Source of the DNA: an uncultured Bacilli bacterium
GTDB lineage: Bacteria; Bacillota_I; Bacilli_A; RF39; UBA660
Direction of reading: 5' to 3'
DNA length: 21,458 nucleotides
NCBI GenBank assembly: GCA_947588865.1
Contig: CANPYQ010000005.1
Location: 1 to 21,458 of the forward strand
Both the position numbers and the translations under genes were made by a program. Every line of letters starts with the position of its first letter. Within the stretch, counting starts at the first letter, position 1. The notes beneath the pieces were generated by a model that made no database searches, was not told the DNA's origin, and saw only the letters and a program-made list of their open reading frames with translations. Shown here piece by piece: positions 1-7,062 of this stretch.

Positions 1-2
1 AG

Positions 3-851
3 AAGGTACACAAGGAACATATAAGTTTTTTAGTTGGTAGCATAATTGGTACAACAATTATGTTTATTAATCCAGTTTATTTTAGTATATTTAATTCTAA
101 AGATATTTATGGTATGAGAAGTTTTTCTTTAAATGGAATATTTAATAAAATAAAAGGCATAATACTTCCTTATTTAATATTTAATAACTTAATATTTAAT
201 GTTCTACTTTCTTTAATTTGTTTATATATATACTCAAAAAACAAGACTAAAAGTAAGATAAATAGCGTATCTATATATACTATGTGTGCATTTTCTCTAT
301 ATTTAGTTTTTTATAAAATATATAATGTAGAACAAATACATTTAAATTTAATATCTAATTTTAATTTCTTGTTTACAGTCATCTATCTTGTATCGTTTAT
401 AACATTTATTGTAATAAATTTAAAAGGAAACGAAAGAATATTTATATTATTTTTAATAGGATGCGTTTGTTTTATAATTGGACCTTTGTTTGTAGTAAAT
501 CCAGTAGATAATAGATGCATGTTACCTCCATATATGATAATGGTTCTGATACTTGTAATATTATTTGATATAGCTAATTTAAAAAATATAGATCAAATAT
601 TAAAATTTTGTTCAATAATTATGAGCCTTGTGTTTTTATTTATGTATGGAGTAATCTTTGGATTCGAATGTGTAAGAACAAAATACATTAATAATCATAA
701 GGGACAAGACTTGATAGTCTATGGATTACCAGATAATGGATATTTCTTTTATGAGCACATAGAAGATTATTTATATAATTTTAAAGAATTTTATAATATA
801 AGTAATGATGTAAAATTAGTAACTTATACAGAATGGAAAAAAATGAAGTAG
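3..851 (+). CDS. Polytopic membrane protein, 5' partial (DUF6056-like or GT-C-like)
   Basis: The reading frame is open from position 3 to the TAG at 849-851, so the ATG at 60 is probably an internal methionine and the true start lies left of the window. The visible part (about 282 residues) has several hydrophobic membrane segments separated by short charged loops. A conserved-looking stretch, GPLFVVNPVDNRCMLPPYM (about residues 140-160 counted from the ATG at 60), precedes another membrane helix. A soluble tail rich in aromatic and acidic residues follows. This layout resembles the DUF6056 family of putative membrane glycosyltransferases found in cell-surface polysaccharide loci, but I recognise it only by general pattern. 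It ends an upstream operon, with the stop codon inside a bidirectional terminator. The membrane location is well supported; the enzymatic role is inference. Confidence 0.7.
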   Translation, partial: KVHKEHISFLVGSIIGTTIMFINPVYFSIFNSKDIYGMRSFSLNGIFNKIKGIILPYLIFNNLIFNVLLSLICLYIYSKNKTKSKINSVSIYTMCAFSLYLVFYKIYNVEQIHLNLISNFNFLFTVIYLVSFITFIVINLKGNERIFILFLIGCVCFIIGPLFVVNPVDNRCMLPPYMIMVLILVILFDIANLKNIDQILKFCSIIMSLVFLFMYGVIFGFECVRTKYINNHKGQDLIVYGLPDNGYFFYEHIEDYLYNFKEFYNISNDVKLVTYTEWKKMK

Positions 852-864
852 CACTTCATTTTTT
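838..864. terminator. Bidirectional intrinsic terminator overlapping both stop codons
   Basis: A perfect 12-bp stem (arms 838-849 and 853-864) has a 3-nt loop, AGC. The left arm begins with six A and the right arm ends with six T, so either strand gives a hairpin followed by a U tract. The plus-strand gene stops with TAG at 849-851, inside the loop side of the hairpin. The minus-strand gene stops with TAA (plus-strand positions 863-865) at the foot of the other arm. One element therefore terminates two convergent genes. Confidence 0.85.
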
Positions 865-1462
865 AGTATAAAATATTATAAACATTAAAACCAATAAAAG
901 ATATTATAGCAAGAATATTTAATATATTAAATAGTTTACTTATTCTTCTGTTAGATATAATTGATACACCAAATAGAAATACTAACAAAACTATAATTCC
1001 TCCTGTTATTAAATAAGTTTCTTGTTTTTCCTGATAATTTGTAAATATTAACAAATATATGTAAAATCCTATACAAATTAAATTAATTTCACCAATAATA
1101 TTTAATATAGAAATACCTTTTCTTTTCTTTTCTATATTTTCTGATTTTGTTTCTTCTAAATTGAATTTCATTTGTCTAGTTAATTCAAGTATTTGGGTTT
1201 TACCTATATTATTATCGGTTTCTTCTTTATTATATTTTTCTTTCGCTTTTTCGAGCTCAATTGTCAAATCTTTTGTGCTTTTTTTCTTTTCTTCTACCAT
1301 ATCTAAAATATCATCATTATAATTTTGAAATTCGTTTAGTAAATCTTCTTTTTCTTTTTTTCTTTTTTTTCTTTCACTTCTTGTCATTAAATCAGTAAAG
1401 GAAGAAGTTTTATCTAAATCATTTTCTTTTATATCAGATAAATCAATTCTCTTTTTATTCAT
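863..1462 (-). CDS. Unknown protein: coiled coil plus C-terminal membrane helices
   Basis: I do not recognise a family. The 199-residue product has a highly charged N-terminal half: about residues 30-115 are Lys/Glu-rich, with the heptad-like character of a coiled coil and a very basic cluster near residues 30-40. The C-terminal half has about three hydrophobic segments (near residues 120-140, 150-168 and 178-196) that should be membrane-spanning. There is no signal peptide, so the charged half probably lies in the cytoplasm. The start is supported by a GGTGAT Shine-Dalgarno at 1466-1471 and a TATAAT just upstream. The gene has its own promoter, is read opposite to all other genes here and converges on the shared terminator. 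The encoded poly-Lys region contains A runs of 7 and 8, which are slip-prone. A membrane-tethered scaffold or regulator would fit the layout, but nothing identifies one. Confidence 0.75.
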   Translation of the reverse strand: MNKKRIDLSDIKENDLDKTSSFTDLMTRSERKKRKKEKEDLLNEFQNYNDDILDMVEEKKKSTKDLTIELEKAKEKYNKEETDNNIGKTQILELTRQMKFNLEETKSENIEKKRKGISILNIIGEINLICIGFYIYLLIFTNYQEKQETYLITGGIIVLLVFLFGVSIISNRRISKLFNILNILAIISFIGFNVYNILY

Positions 1463-1465
1463 ACT

Positions 1466-1483
1466 ATCACCATACTAATTATA
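1466..1483 (-). promoter_or_regulatory. Compact promoter -10 and Shine-Dalgarno of the 863-1462 gene
   Basis: Read on the minus strand, a perfect TATAAT (1483 to 1478) is followed five bases... closely by GGTGAT (1471 to 1466) and then, three bases on, the ATG. Placing the start of transcription seven bases after the -10 puts it at about 1471, the first G of the Shine-Dalgarno, which gives a leader of about 9 nt. I see no good -35 hexamer at the usual distance (the candidate reads TTTATT). The same arrangement recurs at 9051-9075. Confidence 0.6.
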
Positions 1484-1563
1484 ACTTATTATTTAAAAAA
1501 AATAAAGTTTTGAAAATGAATTATATCGATTTTTACTTAATTGTACAATTTTATGTTGGTTTC

Positions 1564-1592
1564 TTGACTCGTGGAAGGCGGTATGTTATAAT
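1564..1592 (+). promoter_or_regulatory. SigA-type promoter of the rfbFG/transketolase operon
   Basis: TTGACT at 1564-1569, a 17-bp spacer and TATAAT at 1587-1592 form a near-consensus housekeeping promoter. The TG at 1584-1585 adds an extended -10. Predicted transcription start is near 1599, giving a leader of about 80 nt with a strong GGAGG (1668-1672) six bases before the ATG at 1679. It is the best promoter in the window and faces away from the divergent minus-strand gene. I see no riboswitch or attenuator hairpin in the leader. Confidence 0.8.
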
Positions 1593-1678
1593 TAATTTGG
1601 ATAAAATGATTAAGAGTACTTGATAATATTAACTTTTGACATTATTTTAAAAAAATATATATTTATTGGAGGACAAAT

Positions 1679-3085
1679 ATGTTAAAAACATTATTAAATA
1701 TAAAAAATAAATTTCAAGAAACGAATGAAGTTACTAAAAAAGATTGGTTAATATATGGTTTAGTAGCTATTTTTTTGTTTACTTGCTTTGTGTATTGGGA
1801 CATGTTTGCTACTACTTTACATACAACAAATTTTATAGAAGTAATATCACAGGGAAAATTTTTGGATTTTTATAAGATAAATTATCAATTTGATGTTAAT
1901 GGAATTATATCTACAGCTTGCTATGAGATTCCAATATATTTTATATTTATGATATGGGATTTACCATTATGGGTTTTGCAACATTTTTTAAATATTAATA
2001 TAATAAATAATTTTTTTTGTATATTATGGATGAAAGGTATACTTATTGTATTTTTAATATTATGTAGTATTGTAATAAAAAAAATATGTGAAAATATTGG
2101 AATAAATAAAAAATATCTAAAATGGGTAATTTTAATATTTATTTCGTCTCCTTTGATATTTTCACCAATATTTATTTTAAGCCAGTATGATATTATTCCA
2201 ATGTTTTTTGTACTATTAGGTATACTTGCATATATAAAAGAAGATAACAGACATTTTTTACTTTGGTTTGCAATAGCTATACCAATGAAGTTATTTGCTT
2301 TATTTATTTTCATTCCATTAGTTTTATTAAAACAAAAATCTGTTATGAAAATTATTAGAGATTGTATAGGAGCAATGTCACTATATATTGTTTTTAAATT
2401 TATTGCACTTTTTATGCCTATGTACATAAAGTCAACAAAAAATTTTACTAGTATAATGATAGATAAATTATTAGGTTCTGTAAAATTTAATATAAATTTT
2501 AACGGTGCATCACTTTTCGCTACTCTATATGTTCTTATTTGTGTTTTTTGCTATATTAAAAATTTAAAAAATAAAGATGAATTTAATAAATATGCTATTT
2601 ATATACCATTTATTGTATATACTGTTTTGTTTTTATCTATTCCTCATTATCCGTATTGGATAATATATTTAACACCTTTTTTCTCAATTTTATTGTTTAA
2701 AAACAGTAAATATTTTAAGGTAAATCTACTGTTGGATATGATATTTGGTTTTGTAACACTTTTAATTCATACAATTTATTATCCATTATGTTTCGGTGGT
2801 GAACAAGTAAATGGAATGTTATTAAGTGAAATTTTTGGTAAACAAAATCTTGCTAAGATGACTTATCCTTATTTGAAAAACATATATGACATATTTAAAC
2901 TAAATAAATTTGAATATGCTTTTTTAGGGATATATTTAGCTATTTCAATATCTTTAATAGTAATAAATTTTCCAAGAAAAGATAGCTATTTAGATAATAT
3001 AAAAATAGAAAGGTCTTTAGTATGGTTAAGAATGCTAATAATAGTTCCTTTTGCACTATTAATGGTATTTTGCTATTTCTCATAA
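1679..3085 (+). CDS. GT-C-like polytopic membrane glycosyltransferase
   Basis: This 468-residue protein has about ten or more hydrophobic segments. The first begins near residue 25, and an acidic loop with WDMF follows it (about residue 40). Many GT-C transferases carry their catalytic Asp in the first extracytoplasmic loop. A central SQYDIIPMFFVLLGI motif (about residues 163-177), followed by a cluster like IPMKLFALFIFIPL, matches the GQYD-containing membrane mannosyltransferase-like families (GT87/DUF2029 type). These enzymes take sugar from polyprenyl phosphate outside the membrane and pass it to a glycan. The start is fixed by a GGAGG six bases upstream. It is first in an operon with gtrA three bases downstream and a GtrB-like gene at the end, so it is the likely final transferase of a Gtr-type decoration system. 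Donor and acceptor are inferred. Confidence 0.75.
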   Translation: MLKTLLNIKNKFQETNEVTKKDWLIYGLVAIFLFTCFVYWDMFATTLHTTNFIEVISQGKFLDFYKINYQFDVNGIISTACYEIPIYFIFMIWDLPLWVLQHFLNINIINNFFCILWMKGILIVFLILCSIVIKKICENIGINKKYLKWVILIFISSPLIFSPIFILSQYDIIPMFFVLLGILAYIKEDNRHFLLWFAIAIPMKLFALFIFIPLVLLKQKSVMKIIRDCIGAMSLYIVFKFIALFMPMYIKSTKNFTSIMIDKLLGSVKFNINFNGASLFATLYVLICVFCYIKNLKNKDEFNKYAIYIPFIVYTVLFLSIPHYPYWIIYLTPFFSILLFKNSKYFKVNLLLDMIFGFVTLLIHTIYYPLCFGGEQVNGMLLSEIFGKQNLAKMTYPYLKNIYDIFKLNKFEYAFLGIYLAISISLIVINFPRKDSYLDNIKIERSLVWLRMLIIVPFALLMVFCYFS

Positions 3086-3088
3086 ATT

Positions 3089-3499
3089 ATGAAAAAGATG
3101 TATAGTATGATTAAAAAATTATTTAAAAAACAGCAAATTAGATTTTTATTTGTTGGAGGATTAAACACAATTGTGGGATATGGTAGCTATACAATATTAC
3201 TTTTACTTGGAATAAATTATTTAATTGCTAATACTGTATCTACTATAGTAGGAGTAATTCATAGCTATATGTGGAATAGAAAATTTACTTTTGAAAGTAA
3301 TAAAAAAATAGGAAAAGAGCTAATTAAATTTGTATTAGTTTATGTTATTAGTTATTTAATTGGCATGTTAAATATATCTATACTTGTTTCTAAAGTTGGA
3401 ATAAATGAATATATGGCAGGTGCGTTTAATTTAGTTATTACCACTTTAATTAGTTGGTTTGGACATAAATATTTTAGTTTTAAGGAGGTAAAAAAATGA
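3089..3499 (+). CDS. gtrA: GtrA-family flippase-like membrane protein
   Basis: The protein has 136 residues, typical of GtrA, with four membrane helices. The hallmark N-terminal stretch RFLFVGGLNTIVGYGSY (about residues 18-34) leads the first helix. A conserved WNRKFTF (about residues 62-68) follows the second, and the protein ends in the usual basic/aromatic GHKYFSFK. In O-antigen glucosylation systems GtrA is thought to flip undecaprenyl-phosphate-linked sugar across the membrane. The ATG lies three bases after the previous stop without a clear Shine-Dalgarno, suggesting translational coupling. Methionines at codons 4 and 7 are alternative starts. The 3' end overlaps rfbF by ATGA, and the rfbF Shine-Dalgarno lies inside this gene. 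With the GT-C gene before it and the GtrB-like gene at 7967 it forms a three-part Gtr set. Confidence 0.88.
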   Translation: MKKMYSMIKKLFKKQQIRFLFVGGLNTIVGYGSYTILLLLGINYLIANTVSTIVGVIHSYMWNRKFTFESNKKIGKELIKFVLVYVISYLIGMLNISILVSKVGINEYMAGAFNLVITTLISWFGHKYFSFKEVKK

Positions 3500-4266
3500 A
3501 AGTAGTTATATTAGCAGGAGGATTTGGAACTAGAATAACAGAAGAGTCTCAGCATATCCCAAAACCTATGATAGAAATAGGAGGTAAACCAATACTTTGG
3601 CATATAATAAAAGAGTATTCACACTTTGGATTTAATGAATTTATAGTATGTTGTGGTTATAAACAGCACGTTATAAAAGAGTATTTTTCAGATTATTATT
3701 TAGATAATTCAGATATTACTTTTGATATGGGAAAAAATGAAATGACAGTACATAAAACATTTTCTGAACCATGGAAAATTACTTTAGTTGATACTGGATT
3801 AAATACTATGACAGGCGGAAGAATAAAAAGAATTAAGGAATATATAGGGGATGAACCATTTATGCTTACTTATGGCGATGGAGTTTGTGATATAGATATT
3901 AAAAAACTTGTAGAATATCATAATAAGAAAGGTAAAATTGCAACTATAACTGCAATACAACCTGGGGGTAAGTTTGGAGCTCTTGCAATTGATGATAAAA
4001 ATAACATAAGTAGTTTTATAGAAAAAGCAAGAGAAGATGGTGGATGGATAAATGGTGGATATATGGTTTTAAATCCTGAAATTTTTGATTATATAAAAGA
4101 TGATACTACTGTTTTTGAAAAAGAACCTTTAGAAACTTTAGCAAAAAATGGGGAACTTGTAGCTTATAAATATGATGGATTTTGGCAATGTATGGATACT
4201 TTAAAAGATAAAATGTATTTAGATAATTTACTTGCTCAAAATAATGCTCCATGGAAAAGGTGGTAA
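3496..4266 (+). CDS. rfbF: Glucose-1-phosphate cytidylyltransferase
   Basis: The enzyme makes CDP-glucose from CTP and glucose 1-phosphate (EC 2.7.7.33). The 256-residue length is exact for the family. The nucleotidyltransferase signature LAGGFGTRITEES starts at residue 6 and is followed by PKPM (residues 22-25). Other family-typical stretches are KPILWHIIKEYSHFGF, YGDGVCDID and FWQCMDTLKDK near the C-terminus. The ATG overlaps the gtrA stop (ATGA at 3496-3499) and has a strong AGGAGG about eight bases upstream. The stop is one base before the next ATG. It is the committed step of the CDP-deoxysugar pathway and sits directly before rfbG, as in Gram-negative O-antigen loci. All parts of the family pattern are intact. 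Confidence 0.95.
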   Translation: MKVVILAGGFGTRITEESQHIPKPMIEIGGKPILWHIIKEYSHFGFNEFIVCCGYKQHVIKEYFSDYYLDNSDITFDMGKNEMTVHKTFSEPWKITLVDTGLNTMTGGRIKRIKEYIGDEPFMLTYGDGVCDIDIKKLVEYHNKKGKIATITAIQPGGKFGALAIDDKNNISSFIEKAREDGGWINGGYMVLNPEIFDYIKDDTTVFEKEPLETLAKNGELVAYKYDGFWQCMDTLKDKMYLDNLLAQNNAPWKRW

Positions 4267-4267
4267 A

Positions 4268-5338
4268 ATGGATTTAAAATTTTTTAAAGGTAAAAGGGTA
4301 TTTATAACAGGGCACACTGGATTTAAAGGTAGTTGGCTTTCAAAAATTTTAATTTTAAGTGGCGCAGATGTTTGCGGATATGCATTGGAACCAAATACTG
4401 ACCTTAGTATGTTTAATTTACTTAATCTGGATGCTCAAATGAAATCTGTAATTGGTGATATTAGGGATTTAGATAAACTTAAAAGTGTAATAGAATCATT
4501 TAAACCAGAAATAGTTATTCATCTAGCAGCTCAACCGATAGTAAGAGAATCATATAAAAATCCGGTATATACATATGAAACAAATGTAATGGGTACTGTT
4601 AATATATTAGAAGCAATTAGAAATGTTAAGAGTGTTAAATCGTTTTTAAATGTTACAACAGATAAAGTCTATTTAAATAAAGAGTGGAATTATGGATATA
4701 GAGAATGTGATGAACTTTGTGGATATGATCCTTATTCAAACAGTAAATCTTGCAGTGAACTTGTAACATATAGTTATAAAAATTCATTTTTTAACGATGT
4801 GGATTTTCCAAGAATTTCAACAGCTCGTAGTGGGAATGTTATAGGTGGTGGAGATTTTGCAGTTGATAGAATAATTCCAGATTCCATAAGATCTTTAAAT
4901 AAAAATGAAGATATAATTGTTAGGAATCCATATTCAACACGTCCATTTCAGCATGTACTCGAATGTTTATATGGATATTTGTTGCTCGTAGAAAAACAAT
5001 ATGAAGATAGAAAATATTCTGGAAATTACAATTTTGGACCAAACGATGATGGTGTTACGATAGGCAAACTTGTTACAATATTTTGCAATAAGGCAAATAA
5101 TAAAATTAAATGGATTAATAAAAGTGATAACGGTCCACACGAGGCTAAATTTTTGAAATTAGATTGTTCTAATGCTAAGAATATATTAAAATGGAAGCCA
5201 ACTTGGAGTATAGATGTTGCAATTTCAAAGGTAATTGAGTGGAATGATGTATATGTTAATGGTGGAGATTTAAATAAAATAACTGAAAAACAAATAAATG
5301 AATTTTTTTATAGTATAAGTGAGGATGTTTATGAATAG
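4268..5338 (+). CDS. rfbG: CDP-glucose 4,6-dehydratase
   Basis: This extended short-chain dehydrogenase converts CDP-glucose to CDP-4-keto-6-deoxyglucose (EC 4.2.1.45). Starting at 4268 gives 356 residues. An upstream in-frame ATG at 4232 would add 12 residues inside rfbF, but the AGGTGG at 4258-4263 directly precedes 4268, so I chose that start. The NAD-binding motif TGHTGFKGSW (residues 14-23) is the family's characteristic variant. The active site shows TTDK (130-133) and the YSNSK pair Tyr156/Lys160. RPFQHVLECLYGYLLL and the C-terminal LKWKPTW are also family hallmarks. The next gene starts within its last codons. No residue expected from the family is missing. Confidence 0.95.
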   Translation: MDLKFFKGKRVFITGHTGFKGSWLSKILILSGADVCGYALEPNTDLSMFNLLNLDAQMKSVIGDIRDLDKLKSVIESFKPEIVIHLAAQPIVRESYKNPVYTYETNVMGTVNILEAIRNVKSVKSFLNVTTDKVYLNKEWNYGYRECDELCGYDPYSNSKSCSELVTYSYKNSFFNDVDFPRISTARSGNVIGGGDFAVDRIIPDSIRSLNKNEDIIVRNPYSTRPFQHVLECLYGYLLLVEKQYEDRKYSGNYNFGPNDDGVTIGKLVTIFCNKANNKIKWINKSDNGPHEAKFLKLDCSNAKNILKWKPTWSIDVAISKVIEWNDVYVNGGDLNKITEKQINEFFYSISEDVYE

Positions 5339-6140
5339 TAAAACTTTAGCTTGTCAAATTAGAAAAGATTGCCTTGAAATGGCTTATTTATCAAAAGGCT
5401 CACATATTGCTTGTGCACTTTCTATAGCTGATATAGTAGCTGTATTATATAGTGATATTTTAAAATTTAATCCGGAAGATCCAAAAGATGACAAAAGGGA
5501 TAGATTTATATTAAGTAAAGGACATGCTGGGTCGGCTGTTTATTCTGCGTTAGCACGCTCTGGATTCTTTGATCCTGAAATCTTAAAGACTCATTATGCT
5601 AATGGAAGTATTTTATCAGGCCATGTGTCACACAAAACTGTACCTGGAATAGAAATATCAACAGGTGCTTTAGGGCATGGCGTATCTATTGGTGCTGGAA
5701 TGGCTTATGCACTAAAATTAAATAATAAAGAGAATAGGGTATTTGTTATAGTTGGAGATGGTGAGTGTGATGAAGGTTCTGTATGGGAAATGGCTCTTTT
5801 TTCAGCACAACATCATTTAAATAATTTTACAATAATAATTGATAAAAATAGATTTCAAGCACTAGGTAAATGTCAAGATATATTAAAAAATGAAAATCTA
5901 AAAGAAAAATTTGAACTATTTGGATTTAAGGCAATGGAAATAGATGGACATTCACACGATGAGATTAGAAAATCTTTAAAAGTAACTTCAAAAGATAAAC
6001 CTATTTGTATAGTTGCTAATACTGTAAAAGGAAAAGGGGTATCATTTATGGAAAATGATCTTAAGTGGCATTATAAGAATCCAGATGAAGAACAGTATAA
6101 GTATGCACTTAGGGAAGTAGAAAGCGAGTATGATCAGTAA
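5331..6140 (+). CDS. Transketolase, N-terminal (thiamine diphosphate-binding) subunit
   Basis: The 269-residue protein covers only the first domain of a transketolase, the normal size for split two-gene transketolases. Seen motifs: SKGHA (62-66, with the cofactor His), STGALGHGVS (110-119), and the thiamine-diphosphate/metal motif GDGECDEG (142-149) closed by DKN (171-173). The start at 5331 is preferred because GTGAGGA lies just before it. In-frame ATGs at 5319 and 5325 lack such a site. The first bases overlap the end of rfbG. Its partner follows with an 11-bp overlap. Transketolases move a two-carbon ketol unit between sugars. Placement between rfbG and a sugar SDR, instead of among pentose phosphate genes, argues for a dedicated role on the CDP-ketosugar, but that is inference. 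Confidence 0.92.
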   Translation: MNSKTLACQIRKDCLEMAYLSKGSHIACALSIADIVAVLYSDILKFNPEDPKDDKRDRFILSKGHAGSAVYSALARSGFFDPEILKTHYANGSILSGHVSHKTVPGIEISTGALGHGVSIGAGMAYALKLNNKENRVFVIVGDGECDEGSVWEMALFSAQHHLNNFTIIIDKNRFQALGKCQDILKNENLKEKFELFGFKAMEIDGHSHDEIRKSLKVTSKDKPICIVANTVKGKGVSFMENDLKWHYKNPDEEQYKYALREVESEYDQ

Positions 6141-7062
6141 TATGAGGAATGCTTTTATAAATAGATTATCTGAATTAGCTAAAAATGATAAGAATATATT
6201 AATGATGGCAGGAGATTTAGGATACAATGTTTTAAATAAATTTTATGATGATATGCCTAAACAATTTGTAAATGCTGGAATTGCAGAACAAAATATGACA
6301 TCTATGGCTGCTGGAATGGCTTTAGAAGGAAAAAAAGTGTATACATATTCTATTGCTAATTTTCCATCATTAAGGTGTTTAGAACAGATAAGAAATGATA
6401 TTTTATATCATGATGCAAATGTTAAGATCATATCAGTTGGTGCAGGTTTTGGATATGGAAGTATGGGAATGAGTCATCATGGAACGGATGATATGGGGGT
6501 TATGAGATGCTTGCCTAATATAATTATTTTTTCTCCAAGCGATAAAAATGAAGCAATAAGAGTAGCAGAGCTTTCTGTTATGACTAAAAAGCCTGCCTAT
6601 ATAAGATTGGGTAAAGGTGGAGAAGAAGATATTCACGAATATTTAGAGTTTAATATCGGTGAAAGTATAAATGTAGTAAAAGGAAATAAAGTAGCTATTT
6701 TTACAACTGGACCAATTGCAAGTGAAGCATTAGAAGCAACTAATATTTTAAATGAAATGTCGATATCCACAGCCCTTTATACTTTTCCAACTGTAAAACC
6801 AATCGATGAAGAAATTATTAAAAAGTGTGGAAATGATTTTGATTTAATTGTAACAGTTGAAGAACATAATATTATTGGCGGTTTGTGTTCTGCTGTAGCT
6901 GAGGTTTTAGCTATGCAAAAAAACAAAGCTGTTTTAAGAAAGATAGGATTAAACGATACTTATATAAGTGAAGTTGGAAGTCAAAAATACTTAAGAGAAA
7001 GGCATAATCTATGCAGTAAAGATATAGTTAATACTGTATTGGATTATATTAATTTGAAATGA
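6130..7062 (+). CDS. Transketolase, C-terminal (pyrimidine-binding) subunit
   Basis: This 310-residue protein supplies the second and third domains of the split transketolase. The catalytic Glu53 lies in AGIAEQNM (49-56), which activates thiamine diphosphate from the partner subunit. A family-typical LRCLEQIRNDI follows, then GYGSMGMSHHGTDDMGVMR, the split-enzyme version of the substrate/cofactor loop. The C-terminal domain contains the usual GPIASEALEA and VTVEEHNIIGGL stretches. It overlaps the N-subunit gene by 11 bp and shares an ATGA with the next gene. The Shine-Dalgarno is weak for both 6130 and the alternative ATG at 6142, which suggests coupling to the upstream gene. Both halves keep their catalytic residues, so the heterodimer should be active. 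Its acceptor is not shown by sequence. Confidence 0.92.
   Translation: MISNMRNAFINRLSELAKNDKNILMMAGDLGYNVLNKFYDDMPKQFVNAGIAEQNMTSMAAGMALEGKKVYTYSIANFPSLRCLEQIRNDILYHDANVKIISVGAGFGYGSMGMSHHGTDDMGVMRCLPNIIIFSPSDKNEAIRVAELSVMTKKPAYIRLGKGGEEDIHEYLEFNIGESINVVKGNKVAIFTTGPIASEALEATNILNEMSISTALYTFPTVKPIDEEIIKKCGNDFDLIVTVEEHNIIGGLCSAVAEVLAMQKNKAVLRKIGLNDTYISEVGSQKYLRERHNLCSKDIVNTVLDYINLK

Noticed and set aside
1539..1550. 12-bp palindrome AATTGTACAATT between the divergent promoters
   Set aside because: A palindrome this long is expected several times by chance in 21 kb of DNA this AT-rich. Position alone is weak evidence for an operator.
1636..1663. TTGACA and TATATT with a 16-bp spacer, a possible second promoter before the 1679 gene
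   Set aside because: The start of transcription would fall at about 1670, inside the GGAGG, cutting off the best Shine-Dalgarno. The upstream promoter at 1564-1592 is stronger. Given the very short leaders elsewhere it is not impossible.
1921..2427. Minus-strand open frame of about 168 codons antisense to the GT-C-like gene
   Set aside because: It lies wholly inside a conserved membrane protein gene, has no Shine-Dalgarno, and its Ile/Lys-rich composition is what AT-rich antisense DNA gives by chance. The same applies to smaller antisense frames at 6042-6227, 6433-6636, 12018-12340, 12575-12781, 18359-18547 and 19567-19749.
4232..4267. Longer N-terminus for rfbG from ATG 4232
   Set aside because: The added residues lie inside rfbF and do not fit the family, and the AGGTGG site directly precedes 4268.
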